Positions 1 through 10,575 are shown, counted from the stretch's first letter. The stretch is DNA of 64,000 nt from Forficula auricularia (GCA_024734495.1 JALMQS010000153.1:5853294-5917293); one strand, 5' to 3'. Numbers and translations are program-made. Notes: generated by a model from the letters alone, not told the origin.

Positions 1-486
1 AACGTTTTGATATTTTGACCCCAAAAGGGGGTTTGGGGGGGGCGCACGAATGAAAATTATCAAATAAATCCTAAACTATTAACTCTACGGCAAATTTTAT
101 TATGAGCAAAGTTGTAGGGGATTAGATTTCTGACAACTTTTGTATAAAAAACTCCTCTTAAAACCACCCGAAAAGGGGGGGAGGGTCAAAATATGAAAAT
201 TCTTGCCCTTGGACCAAACTCAACCAAATTTTGTATACATGAATGAAATGAATAAATGCAACAACTAACGACCCAAAATGGGGGGGGGGGTCAAAAAATG
301 AAAATTCTTACCCTTAGAGCCAACTTAACCAAATTTTATATACATAATCTGTGGGTCACTAGAAGACTAGAAACGGGTGTGTGTTGTGGGGGTGGGGTGT
401 GAGGGTGGGGTTCGTGGGTTGGGGGTCTAGGTGGCGTGCCCCCTGGCTAGCAAAAGGACCGCTGAAGGCGGGCCTTGCAGCTAGTT
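1..486 (-). repeat. AGCTGC-end repeat with G-rich block, minus copy
   Basis: This is an inverted relative of 32656-33488. It carries two copies of a module with a TGTATACA core followed by G-runs and 'tcaaaaaatgaaaattctta'. A strongly G-rich block at 370-445 is followed by the end sequence 'gcagctagttaa'. No coding potential is visible. It is probably a non-autonomous element; the class is unknown. Confidence 0.6.
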
Positions 487-610
487 AAGATATGAAAAAA
501 TAAAACGAATTTATTTTTGGCGATACTTTAATCTCGATATATACTCCCTTGATCAAAAAGTTCCCGGAATTTATTCAGAAAATTAAAAATACAAGTTTAT
601 TCATCTAAAT

Positions 611-1516
611 CTATATTGTCCTCTTCAAAGTAATCCCCATCGACTGCAACACACTTATGCCAGCGCTTGATCCAATCCTCGAAACATTTTTTATATTCGG
701 TTTTCGGTATGTCCATCCTCGCGATTTTTCCATTACTTCCTCTTGACTGCTGAAACGCGTTCCAAGTAATGGTTTTTTAACTCGATTGAACAGAAAGAAG
801 TCACAGGGAGCCAAATCAGGTGGATTCGGTGACTGTTGGATGGTGTTAGGGGGTTTGGTTGCGTACGTGGTGCGTGTCCGCGCTCCCCTCCTAGTTGGAG
901 GGGACTTAAAAATGATTTGTGCAGTGCGATGTTCGTCCCTGGTAAAAAGCCGGGCTGGGCGCCACCCGCCTAGTTAGCGAGCGAGGAGCTCCGAGTTGGT
1001 TGATGGCTCCTCCTTCGATCATTAGTCGAGATCGAATTGTCTTACTTAATACATGACTGAAATATTATCAGTCATGCAAAAGTGTCGCAACGATCTGACT
1101 TAGTCAGCTAGCGGCCGTGTCTAAAAGCTCGTATCCAAAGCAATACGGGCCGCTACAGATGGTATTTGTTGCATTTTTCGTCAAAAAATTTCGAATAATG
1201 ATGGCACTGTGTGCCGGTCCGTTATCATGCTGTTTGCTGCTACACGACGGAAACCCAAATCATAAACCAAAATGTCTTGGACGGATCCATAGGCAATGTT
1301 CAAACCCTCCGCTATCTCTCTGTTGGTTAATTTCCGGTTATTGACCAACATTTCTTTTACTTTATCAATGTTTTCGTCGGTTTTCGATGTCGATGGTCTG
1401 CCACTGCGTTCATCATCTTCGATTGACTCACGACCACTTTTGAACCGCTCGTGCCACTGGTAAACGACCGTTTTCTTTAGAGAATCGTTGCCGAAACACT
1501 TTTCTGACATTTCCAA
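611..1516 (-). pseudogene. mariner transposase pseudogene
   Basis: The gene is broken. The N-terminal part (1516 to about 1240) has the helix-turn-helix region typical of mariner, including KTVVYQWHERFKSG, ERSGRPSTSKT and NREIAEGLNIAYGSV. An HDNGPAHSA-like segment with the second catalytic Asp lies near 1200-1230 in another frame. The C-terminal part (814-611) contains APCDFFLF with the third Asp, followed by KKPLLGTRFSSQEEVME. The first catalytic Asp region is deleted, and about 300 unrelated bases (roughly 845-1140) separate the two catalytic parts. It cannot make an active transposase. The family call is secure; the subfamily was not determined. Confidence 0.85.
845..1140. repeat. GC-richer insertion inside mariner 1
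   Basis: This stretch is richer in GC than its surroundings and matches no part of a mariner gene. It lies between the second and third catalytic segments of the transposase, so it was probably inserted. It contains a short stem (CTCCTCCTAGTTGGAGGGG-like, 890-905). Its identity is unknown; a SINE is possible, but I see no clear A and B boxes or A tail. Confidence 0.35.
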
Positions 1517-2097
1517 CGTTCGCGCACCATTAAATCCACTTTTTTACGCAAAATTTAATACAAGTTCGTTGTTGCAAATTTAAATCCATTTCTAAAATTG
1601 TAAAAAATCGCCAACACACACAGAGATAGATGTACTCTTGGCTACGTAACTTTTGCAAATGTCAAGCTATGATGCTAAGATTTAGAGGAAATACCAACAA
1701 CAGATGTACCAACATAACAAAAAAACAGAACTCAAGTCGGAACGATGGGAGCGCCACACGTAGGGTTATTCCTGGAACTTTTTGATCAAGGTAGTATATT
1801 TCGGGTGGCTAACACATTTTCAGGAGCAACAGAACGTAACTGACCTGAATAAGGTGAATTTGAATACAAGTCAATGGTAAAATTTATTTGTAAATAATTA
1901 AATAATTCTACCCCCCCCCCTACACCTACCTGAGTGTAGATCCTCATTTCTCAGAAGGCCATTCAAAATTAAACTAAATAGACTTTCTACCTTTCTCCCT
2001 CCCCTAATTTTAAATATTTACCCTTTTTGTTATTTAAAAATAAATTTTACCATTGACTTGTATTCAAATTCAACTTATTCATGTCAGTTACTTTCTG

Positions 2098-2145
2098 TTG
2101 CTCCTGAAGATGGGTTAGCCACCTGAAATATATATATCGAGATTA
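2098..2145 (+). ncRNA. Degenerate hammerhead ribozyme motif (PLE arm)
   Basis: The order of blocks CTCCTGAAGA, a GGGTTAGCC-like stem II, TGAAA, then TATATATATCGAG parallels the better-preserved hammerhead at 24684-24728. The core has CUGAAGA instead of CUGAUGA, so cleavage activity is doubtful. The opposite-strand partner lies at about 1797-1830. Confidence 0.4.
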
Positions 2146-2172
2146 AAGTCTCTCCAAAAATAAATTCGTTTT

Positions 2173-3262
2173 ATTTTTTTATATCTTAACGAGCTGCTCC
2201 AGGCGTGCCTTCGGCACGCCCTCTACAGCTCGGCTCCGGGCAGGTGGACCTAACGGGCGGCGTCTCGGCATGTGATTATTAGGTCTCCAAAATTCATTTA
2301 AAAAAAAGCTCCAAATATTTATATATTTGCAAATAAATAACTCTCAGTTTTCTAAAGAATAAATGTACAAAAAAGCTAAAAAATTCTATATTTTGCCCCC
2401 CCCCCTTTCGCCCCCATACAGTCAATTTTGATAGTTGATTTGTACAGGAATAGTTTCTTAAAGTAATAAAGAATAACTCTACAAAATTTGATTAAGATCG
2501 GAGAGAGTTTTAATTTTTTCCCCTCTCACATTTTGGATAGTTCAGGGGGTCGGATTACAAAAAATCTTGGAATTATTTTTTAGATATTTGCAAATAAATA
2601 ATACACAGTTTTCTAGAGAGTAAATGTACTAAAAATCTAAAAATTTCTATAATTTACCCCCTCCCCCTTCGCCCACATACTGTCAATTTTGATATATTTT
2701 TTTACAGAAATAGTTTCTTAAAGTAATAAAGAATAACTCTACAAAATTTGATCAAGATAGAATTTTCGCCCCCACTCTCATTTTGGATAGTTGGGAGACA
2801 AATTTCAAAAAATCTTGAAATTACTTTTTAGATATTTGTATTTAGAATTTTATTAATTAAAAATCAAGTAGATATCTTATCGTTCTTAATTGAAAATGCA
2901 TAATTAGTGTAAACCCATTGCAAAGATATTTTGCCCCTTTGACCCCTCTAGGGGTCGAATTTCAAAAATCCTGAAATTACTTTTTAGATATTTTAATTTA
3001 GTATTTTTATAAGTAAAAACCAAGTAGATATTTTATGGTACTTAGGAGATATCGCATAATCAGTGAAAACACACTTTGTCCCCTTTGACCCCCTTAGCAG
3101 TCGAATTTCGAAAAATCCTTTCTTAGTGAGCCTCTATGTCATAGATGTAATATCCTCTTAAAATTTCATGTTTTCTATGTCGAGTGGTTCTGGCTGTTTT
3201 GATGATGAATGTGTGAGTGTATCGGGCAAAGAATTTTATATATATAGATGTGAAACCTACCA
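2173..3262 (+). repeat. AGCTGC-end element with tandem 265-bp units
   Basis: The element starts 'taacgagctgctccaggcg' and ends 'tttatatatatagatg', like 32656-33745. Inside are about two tandem units of roughly 265 bp (2290-2560 and 2560-2830), each with 'aaagtaataaagaataact', followed by diverged partial units to about 3120. No open frame of note. It resembles non-autonomous elements that end in 'tatagat', but the class is unresolved. Confidence 0.5.
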
Positions 3263-3267
3263 AGTAT

Positions 3268-3330
3268 TTTTTATTTTAAAAAATGTTTCACCAAGTACCA
3301 GCCAACACCAAATTCCTTAAAAACTATTCG
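3268..3330 (+). repeat. PLE 5' region fragment
   Basis: The string 'gtttcaccaagtacc' followed by 'agccaacacc' resembles the conserved 5' region of the PLEs here ('gtttcac...aaccaacacc' at 21871, 30970 and 62910). It is a short remnant only. Confidence 0.35.
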
Positions 3331-3563
3331 ATTTTTGACTTTAGTTGTAGCCATGGGGTCCATACATTTTACTCTACGGCCCTTTGAAGTTGATCTTGGT
3401 GCTGCAGCAGTTTTTTGGTATTTGGAAGTGAAAAAAAATCCGATATATTTTTCGATGTATATCTCAAGGCATATATCGATATATTTTGGAAATATATCCA
3501 TATAAAAAATTAATCGATATATCAAATTGAAAGTTTTTGCCGAGAGTAGCAGATTTTTTATAT

Positions 3564-3778
3564 ATTGAAGGAGACAATAAAAGAGTGTGTCTTCTGCTGG
3601 AATTATAAATTTTATTTATTTATAACGAGACTATAGTTTCGAGGCTTTGAATTAATTCCTGTGAATCCATTGTAATAGACTGATGAAGAGGGCAAAGCCT
3701 CGAAACTATAGTCTCGTTATAAATAAATAAAATTTATAATTCCAGCAGAAGACACACTCTTTTATTGTATCCTTCAAT
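3564..3778. mobile_element. Foldback element with hammerhead arm (PLE-derived)
   Basis: Two near-identical arms (3564-3646 and 3694-3778) are inverted around a short centre. Each arm runs from 'ttgaaggagacaataaaaga' through 'cttctgctggaattat' to 'cgagactatagtttcgagg'. The right arm carries a complete hammerhead motif; the left is truncated through stem II. It is closely related to 9777-10045. Confidence 0.75.
3672..3718 (+). ncRNA. Hammerhead ribozyme motif
   Basis: CTGATGA (3680-3686) is followed by a stem II of GAGG/CCTC with loop GCAAAG, then GAAA (3702-3705), a minimal CTATAG stem III and the GTC cleavage triplet. Stem I is short, as in the minimal hammerheads described from Penelope-like retroelements. 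The motif is seen directly; activity is inferred. Confidence 0.7.
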
Positions 3779-3781
3779 CGA

Positions 3782-4299
3782 TATATCGTTGCCATCCCTA
3801 CTGCTGGGCGTACCGAATAATAATTAGTTAAAGATATTTGCCTACGTTATGTATACAATACATTTTATTATAATTTTTAGTTATTAAATGTTGCACAGTT
3901 GCTATTTTGGTGAAAGGGAAATCGAGAGAGAACCCGGAAGACCCATGTATATGTGTGTATGTGTGTTTAGGGGTTGCAGTATAAATTCCCCTGCAACACC
4001 TTATCGGTTGATCCCCCTCTCGTCCCCCTCTAGCCACCCTTGACGAGCTCCGAACCCGACAAAGAGGAACGCGATATTCCTTTCCTCCTCTCTAAACAAG
4101 AGCTGGAAATTTAATTACGTACACTAGCGCCAGAACAAAAAAACTTCAAGGACTAATTAGTTAATTACAAGAAAAATGCAAACAAGACATTACACACCAT
4201 TTCTTTGCATTTTATTTTTATTTTTCATTCCATTTATCTCCCTTCTTTCCCCTGTATTTATTTTATTACACGGTACGCCAGGCGAGCCTTGAACTCAAA
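3782..4299. other. No gene recognised
   Basis: No conserved coding sequence or known repeat was recognised here. Open frames are short and contain low-complexity sequence. Confidence 0.4.
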
Positions 4300-5127
4300 G
4301 ATTTAAAAAAATAAACTGACATGTTCTGATGTGGCCATCCACTTGACTTTACCTTACAACCTAGCCCCTCACTTATATTTAATATTTAATAAAATTATTT
4401 ATAATCATGTAGGGGAGGGGGGGGTTAGTTTTTGCATTTTTAAACTCCTGGGGGCCCACTGATTATGTATACAAAATTTAGTTGAGTTTGGTACAAGAGC
4501 CTAGATTTTCATTTTTTGACCCCCCCCCCCATTTTAGGCGGTTAGTTTATGCATTTTTAGACTTCTGGGGTCCCACTGATTATGTATACAAAATATGGTT
4601 GAGTTTGGCAAATGGCCAAGATTTTCATTTTTTGACCCTACACCCATTTTGGGAGGTTAGTTTTTGCATTTTTAGACTTCTGGTGTCCCACTGATTATGT
4701 ATACAAAATTTGGTTGAGTTTGCTCAAATGGCCTAGATTTTTAATTTTTAACCCCCCTTCCACCCCCTTAATTTTGGGTCGATATGCACCAAAATCTAAT
4801 GCGATATGACCTTCAGGGCGATGAGGGGTTCTTTGATGAATTTTTATAGCTTCAACAGGAGAACTTGCCATGCGCTAGAAATTGTATAAAGAAAAAAAAA
4901 TTGTAAATATATTATTTAAATATTCCTATAATTATGTAAATATGTACTCCTATAATTAAATTCACCCGACTATGTAAATATTTCTTGTTAGTGGAGGCCC
5001 CCACCTATGTGGCCCAATAAAAGAAAAATTAATGCACAGAAACTACGTGTGAAATTTGGTTTTGATATGCAACTAGTTTTTGAGCTAGCTCGTCCGCAAA
5101 AATTTGAGTACCCACAGCCTAACAGAC
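4300..5127 (-). mobile_element. E-family element, minus copy (truncated)
   Basis: Reading on the minus strand, this matches the elements at 59237 and 61735. It contains the 'gttctgatgtggccatccac' block, three copies of the TGTATACA module, 'gggtcgatatgcaccaaaat' and 'aactacgtgtgaaattt'. The stretch at 4800-5035 is extra relative to the other copies. The 5' end is cut off by the CCGACTTC element that starts at 5128. Confidence 0.55.
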
Positions 5128-5870
5128 ATTTTTAACCGACTTCAAAAAGGAGGAGGTTCTCTATTCGATTGAATTTTTTTTTTTTTTTTTTTTTTTTGTG
5201 CCTATGTTACCTCATATCTCCGCCAATTGTCAACCGATTTTGAAAATTTTTTTTGCATTGGGTCCAGTCTAGCTTCCGATTGGTCCCATTTTTTTTTCGA
5301 TTTTTTTTCATAGGTATTAGACCATTTTTATTAGGTTTGTTTATATTTGTTTAGACCTAACCTCTTTGTTTATGAACCGATTTCGATGGTTCTTTTTTTA
5401 TCCGAAAGGGGGTGTCTTAGGGATGGTGTCATATTAATTTGGTCAAGTTCTGATGATATAATCACTATTAATAACATCACTAAAAAGAGAAAAATAAAAA
5501 TTTTTAAGAAAAAATAAAAACCGACTTCAAAAAATTAAGTGCAACAAATATAAAAATACACTAAAAGGTATAAAATAATTATTATCTTATTTAGTTACAA
5601 CTAAACGACGAAATATTAACACGAAATTACTTTTTGAAGTTGGTGCCAAACATATACCTTTTATGAATCGCACTCGACGGATCTTACTTAGTACGTTTGG
5701 CGGGTACGCTCGCTTATAGGTATAGTTTGTTTGGCACTGACTTTAAAAAGTAATTTCGTGTTAATATTTCGTCGTTTAGTTGTAACTAAATAAGATAATA
5801 ATTATTTTATACCTTTTAGTGTATTTTTATATTTGTTGCACTTAATTTTTGAAGTCGGTTTTTATTTTTT
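5128..5870 (+). mobile_element. CCGACTTC-family element 1 (leader + palindromic unit)
   Basis: The leader unit (about 5128-5525) starts 'aaccgacttcaaaaa' plus 'ggaggaggttct' and contains T-runs. The palindromic unit has arms of about 130 bp (5519-5650 and 5735-5868) with 'gttacaactaaacgacgaaa' in each, around a centre with 'acttagtacgtttggcg'. No coding capacity. It is a foldback or MITE family; the transposase source is unknown. Confidence 0.65.
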
Positions 5871-5944
5871 TCTTAAAAATTTTTATATTTTTTACTTGCT
5901 ATTTTAAAAATCACCAATCAGAATTTACAATATTTGGGTGGAAA

Positions 5945-7190
5945 CATTTTTAACCGACTTCAAAAAAGGAGGAGGTTGTCAATTCGACTGAATTTTTTTG
6001 TGTCTATGTTACCTGATTTCTTCATCAATTGAGAACCGATTTTGATGATTTTTTTTGCATTGGGTTCAGTATAGTTTGCGATTAGTCCCGTTTTTTTACT
6101 TTTTTTCATTGGTATTGGACCTTTTTTGTTATGATTGTTTAGGCATAACTTCTTTGTTTATGAACCGATTTTAATTATTCTTTCTGCGTTTGGATCAGTA
6201 TAGCTCCAAGATAGTCAAGATACCTATTTATTTATTTATTTTATGTATGTTCAGCGAGATCTTTTTGCCACGTTGACCGATTTCAATGATTCTTTTTTTA
6301 TTGGAAAGGGGGTACCTTAGGGGTGGTCCCATTTTAATTTGGTCAAGTTCCCATGATATGACCAATGACGAAATAACGTAAATCTCCAATTCTTATTAGC
6401 AAATAATCGAAATTATAATAAATAAAATCTTGTATAAAAAAAATCTTAAAAACATTCATTTTAAACCCGTTAACGTTTCGAGACAATTTCTCTATTTATG
6501 AATTGAATTTTATTATCATTTTCTGATTCATTCTCTCGACGCTTTCTCTTACGAGATGCATGCAAGTTATTATATTAAGTCACTATTAATAACATCACTA
6601 AAAAGAGAAAAATAAAAATAATTTTTATTAAAAAAATAAAACCGACTTCAAAAAAATTTAATGCAACAAATAAAATAATAAAACTCAAAAAATCAAATAA
6701 AATGCACTAAAAGGTATAAAATAATTATCTAATTTAGTTACAACTAAACGTTGAAATATTAACATGAAATCACTTTTTGAAGTCGGTGCTAAACAAACTA
6801 TATAAGCGAGCTTACCCGCGAAACATACTAACTAAGATCCGCCGAGTTCTATTAATAAAATGTATATTTTTAGCACCGACTTCAAAAAGTGATTTCATGT
6901 TAATATTTCGTCGTTTAGTTGTAACTAAATTAGATAATTATTTTATACCTTTTAGTGTATTTTATTTGATTTTTGAGTTCTTATTATTTTATTTGTTGAA
7001 TTTAAGTGTTTTGAAGTCGGTTTTATTTTTCTTCTAAAAATTATTTTTATTTTTCTCTTTTTAGTGATGTTATTAATAGTGACTTAATATAATACCTTGC
7101 CTGAAGAGAAAGATTCGGGCGAATGAATCAGAAAATTATTTATTTTATTTATTGCATTTCGTTTTTTGAAGTCGGTTTTATTTTTTTATA
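5945..7190 (+). mobile_element. CCGACTTC-family element 2
   Basis: A second leader unit (5950-6370) is followed by about 240 bp containing 'aacgtttcgagacaatttct'. A palindromic unit with arms 6642-6792 and 6870-7022 follows. Its centre is inverted relative to element 1 ('ctatataagcgagcttaccc'). A partial inverted leader follows to 7190. Compare 38875-39600, which has the same 240-bp insert. Confidence 0.6.
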
Positions 7191-7960
7191 ATTAATTCGT
7201 AATATCGCCTGGAGCGCCATTCTCCTTTGGCTAAGTCCCTGTCAACTATGCAACCATATTATCATTTCTGTTCGCCTAATATCTACCCTGAGATAATCCT
7301 TTGTGCTCGATTTGCTTTGCATTAGCAAAAGGACTACGAACAACAACACAACAAAGTATATCTCTTTATGAATGAATTTAAAAAATTTATTTTTCGAGCA
7401 GAAGACAATATTTTATTGTCCCCTTCTGCTACTCAATTATTCGCCAAAAAGAACCTTTCAACTTAAATTAAAATAAAGTTTTTGTCTTGTAAAAGTTCAA
7501 TAAATACGGTAAAAATCGTCATTTGGGGAGAACTATCCAATTAAAAAATTAAAAATAATAAACTTTTAAAGTTTATTATTAAATTATAGAAAATTTAGGT
7601 TTAATTAGGCTCAAAATAGGTTTTTAATAATTTCAATAGGCTGAAATTTCCCAGATTTCAAAACAATATAACAATGGGTTTTCAAATGATTTTGTTTTCT
7701 TTCTACGGCTAATTGAATTTTGGTTTTAATCTTTAAAATATATTTTTAAAGAAATTCCAAAAGCTAATTAATTCCTTTCAGTTAGTTTAGTTAGTATAGT
7801 TTCAATAATTAACTTTGAAATAAATAAATAATATTGAAATGAAATAATGAACTCGAATACAAAAGCCAAAAGGCTTAGTTCTTTTGAAGTGGCTGATGGT
7901 CTTAAATACAATAGAAAAAAGATGAGGTGAGATTCCCAAGGGTATTTTTAAGAAAAATGA
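7191..7960. other. No gene; small PLE remnant at 7380-7435
   Basis: The only recognised piece is 'cgagcagaagacaatatttt' with a short inverted partner at 7380-7435. It resembles the ends of the hammerhead foldback elements. The rest is AT-rich with no reading frame of interest. Confidence 0.35.
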
Positions 7961-8545
7961 TTTTTAAATAACATATTTTATTTTAAATTAAATATTTTTC
8001 ATCTATTTATATAATCAAAAGCTTGGCTGAAACTTTTTCATTTTTTTCTACCCTATTAAAGACGGTTTTCAGAATTTTTTTCAAATTTTTTTCACCCAAC
8101 CCAAAAGAAGTTAGAAATTTTTGAAAAAAATAGCTTTTTTTAAATAACCATAACTTTTTCAAAAATTTAGTTATCAAGACGATTCTTTTTTAAATTTTTT
8201 GTTTTAAATGTACTTTAAAAAAAAATAGATAGTTTTTTAAATCTTTGTTGCAGTATTAAATTCTTCTTCAACGATAATGGGGTTAGAAACAGGGCCGCCA
8301 ACATTTGTATTTTTGCTAGTTTAGTTCTTTTATTGTTTGGCAAGCTATGTTGGCTAACCTGATTTTTTTTTAATTTTTCCTGAATTTTCCAATTTTCCGG
8401 GTAACTTTTCCAATTTTTTTTTACATATTAACCTGAATTGGGCTATTACGAACATTTAAAAAAAAAATTAGCCAAATCGGTCCAGGCATTTGAGAGATCT
8501 GCTCTTACAAACAGAAATTCATTTTTATTATATAGATAATAATAA
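7961..8545 (+). repeat. Repeat tail just upstream of the neurexin exon
   Basis: The stretch ends 'ccaaatcggtccaggcattt' then 'ttattatatagataataata'. This is a 3' tail style common to insect non-LTR retrotransposons and their derivatives (a 'tatagat' tail followed by simple repeats). It ends only about 45 bp before the acceptor site of the exon at 8592. The 5' boundary is uncertain. Confidence 0.4.
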
Positions 8546-8591
8546 TGAATAATAATAATAATATTTTTGTTTTGTTTGTTGTTGTGTGCAG

Positions 8592-8870
8592 GTGGAGCGT
8601 CGCGGTGAAACGACGTCCCTGACAGTTGACGGGGTGACGCAATCGAAATCCTCCAGGGGCAAAGAGTTCCATTTCGGGCGGCTGGAATCGAACTCGGATG
8701 TATACGTGGGCGGAATGCCCGCCTGGTACAATACCAAACTCACCAAGTTAGCCTTGCCAAGTGTCATTTTCGAGCCCAGGTTTGGTGGCTCGATACGCAA
8801 TTTGGTCTATGCCGATGAGGAGGGCGGACCACCCCGAAGACAGGAGATGAAACAAGGCGAATACAACCAC
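8592..8870 (+). CDS. Neurexin exon, part of a laminin-G (LNS) domain
   Basis: This exon encodes 93 residues in one frame. It is preceded by a pyrimidine-rich tract with gtgtgcag and followed by gtaagt, so both splice sites are strong. The protein begins VERRGETTSLTVDG, continues FHFGRLESNSDVYVGGMPAW and LPSVIFEPRFGGSIRNLVYA, and ends KQGEYNH. The VGGMP turn and the F-x-G-x-I-R-N strand are hallmarks of neurexin LNS domains. Neurexins are presynaptic cell-surface adhesion proteins that bind neuroligins. From sequence memory this best fits the first LNS domain of insect neurexin-1. The length is a multiple of three, so skipping would keep frame. The other exons of this domain lie outside the window. 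Confidence 0.85.
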
Positions 8871-9019
8871 GTAAGTGCAAACAGAATATTAACAAAGTTT
8901 CGACCTTGGATGACCTTTTTTGACCATAATCCAAATGTATATATAAACAGTTCGGGGGCTTTGCGACCCAAGGAAACTTTAATTCGATAGCAAAATTGTT
9001 TAATACCTTATTGAAAATA

Positions 9020-9572
9020 TCTTATCTTATTATATTAAACGAGCAATTCTTCTATATATATATTTATATATCGTCGGCTTAGAGTGTAAACCTGCTAACT
9101 CCATTTTTTATCATATATGACATATTAATACCGTTCGAAAGAAAAAGAGATGCAGCATCGTCCAAGTAAAATTTCGATCATAAGTTGTAGAAAAAATTGT
9201 GAAAAATAATTTCTTCCCATAACAACAATATTAAATATTGTTTGTTTTTTCTCTGCCCTGTAAAATTTCCTTGTTGTGAGATAGCAGGTTTACACTCTAA
9301 GGCGATGATATATAGAATCGGTTTCTCGAAAACGGCTCTAACGATTTCGCTAAAAATTGGTGAACTTATCAAGTTTCATGAGTTAATAGTCATGTATGAA
9401 TTTTAATTCGATTGAAATAAAGGAAGGGTGTGTAAATTAGTCATGTCGCAAAATAAATATTTTAATCGTTTATATCTCGTCTTCGGTAAGTCGCAGAGCC
9501 TTGAAATTTGAAACTTAAGCTACTATTTAGAGGCAAAAAGTTATCGAGCATCGCTCGGTGCTCCAGGCACTG
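9020..9572 (+). mobile_element. Helitron-like element H1
   Basis: The 5' end has 'tattatattaaacgagcaat', as in the other copies. The 3' end has the hairpin CGAGC-atc-GCTCG (9545-9557), followed within about 12 nt by CTCCAGGCACT. No replicase/helicase gene is present, so it is non-autonomous. The ends deviate from the canonical Helitron CTRR. Confidence 0.6.
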
Positions 9573-9832
9573 CTTATTAAATATAATAAAAATACATATA
9601 AACGTGTAATTTTCTAGAAAAATATTTTGTTCAATATTTTTTAGATATCTTGAAAATAGCTCTATTTTTTAAAAAATGATTGAATAGAAGATTGCTGCTA
9701 CGAAAAATCCTTCATTATAAACATTCATAAAAACTAAATATAACAAATCAGAGGAAAAAGGAAACAATTAAACTCAGTTGAAGGAGACAATAAAAGAGTG
9801 TGTCTTCTGCTGGAATTATAAATTTTATTTAT

Positions 9833-9885
9833 TTATAACGAGACTATAGTTTCGAGGGCTTTGCCCTCTTCATCAGTCTATTACA
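9833..9885 (-). ncRNA. Hammerhead ribozyme motif (minus strand)
   Basis: On the minus strand: GACTGATGA, stem II GAGGGCAAAGCCCTC, GAAA, CTATAG, GTC. The conserved core is complete and stem II pairs perfectly. It is the best-preserved ribozyme in this family. Stem I is short, as in other minimal hammerheads. Confidence 0.75.
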
Positions 9886-9944
9886 ATGTATTCACAGAAA
9901 TTAATTTATGAATTCATAAATTAATTCCTGTTAATACATTGTAA

Positions 9945-9998
9945 TAGACTTGATGAAAGGGCAAAAACCCTCGAAACTATAGTCTCATATAAATAAAT
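9945..9998 (+). ncRNA. Hammerhead ribozyme motif with core insertion
   Basis: This is the plus-strand partner of the motif at 9833-9885. The core reads CTTGATGA, with one extra T, and stem II is altered (AAAGGGCAAAAACCCTC). Activity is less likely than for its partner. Confidence 0.6.
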
Positions 9999-10089
9999 AA
10001 AATTTATAATTCCAGCAGAAGACACACTCTTTGTGTCTCCTTCAATATAAAAATTCTGCTACTCTCGGCAAAAACTTTCAATTTAATTA

Positions 10090-10575
10090 AACTCAGTTTT
10101 ATATTGTACGACCAATTGCAACGTTTCGCTGATTTATTCTAGCTTCATCAGGTTCTAACATATTGAAAATATTTGCAAACTCCTATGACTGCTTCAAGTG
10201 AGAAATCACAAGAAGTAAATTACCTCGCTGCTTATGTATTTTTTATTTTTTGCTCACTGACGAAAAAATTCTAACGACTAATAGCAGCGAGGTGATTTAC
10301 TGTGATTTCTCACTTGGCAGTCATAGGAGTTTGAAAATATTTTCAATATGTTAGAACCTGATGGCTAGAATAAATCAGCTAAACGTTGCAATTGATCGTA
10401 CAATATAACACTGAGTTTAATTGTTTCCTTTTTACTCGGATTTCTCATATTTAGTTTGCAAATATTTTCAATATGTCAGTGCCTGATGAAGTTAGAATAA
10501 ATTAGCCAAACATTGCAATTGCTCGTACGATATAACACTGAGTTTAGTAATTGTTTCCTTTTCGTCTAATTTGTT
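10090..10575. mobile_element. Second PLE terminal-repeat type, inverted pair plus single copy
   Basis: The arms 10090-10235 and 10298-10440 are inverted copies containing 'ctcctatgactgc', 'cctcgctgc' and an element tail 'aaactcagtt'. A third, shorter copy lies at 10450-10575. Each has a block that reads CCTGATGAAG, TAGAATAAAT, AGC, GAAACGTTGC on one strand, hammerhead-like but with a different stem II and stem III. The + copy at 10355 has lost part of the core. Confidence 0.55.
10106..10162 (-). ncRNA. Divergent hammerhead-like motif
   Basis: On the minus strand CTGATGA is followed by AGCTAGAATAAATCAGC and GAAACG. The GCT/AGC stem is short and stem III is not obvious, so this is a weaker candidate than those at 9833 or 24684. 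Confidence 0.4.

Larger units (their letters stand above)
542..1796 (-). mobile_element. mariner element 1 (degenerate)
   Basis: Terminal inverted repeats read TACTCCCTTGATCAAAAAGT on the left and, as reverse complement, TACTACCTTGATCAAAAAGT on the right. Both are flanked by TA, the mariner target duplication. The interior encodes transposase fragments on the minus strand. A non-mariner stretch at about 845-1140 interrupts the gene. Confidence 0.85.
484..2172. mobile_element. Head-to-head PLE terminal repeats split by mariner
   Basis: The left arm (484-541 plus 1797-1895) and right arm (2035-2172) are inverted copies of each other. They share the 'aaaataaaacgaattta' tail, a degenerate hammerhead core and the 'caagtcaatggtaaa' inner part. 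The mariner element at 542-1796 sits in the left arm. Removing it restores continuity with the right arm. The design matches the inverted terminal repeats of Penelope-like elements; no reverse transcriptase remains here. Confidence 0.6.
9777..10045. mobile_element. Foldback element with two opposed hammerheads
   Basis: Arms of about 100 bp (9777-9888 and 9940-10045) face each other around a short AT-rich centre that includes 'ttaatttatgaattcataaa'. Each arm carries the outer sequence 'cttctgctggaattataaat' and a hammerhead motif. It is close to 3564-3778. Beyond the right arm comes 'ttctgctactctcggcaaaa', a sequence that borders other copies (3540, 26600, 46180, 52010). Confidence 0.8.

Noticed and set aside
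8528..8800. Open frame on the minus strand over the neurexin exon
   Set aside because: It is the antisense shadow of the exon; its protein has no recognisable features.
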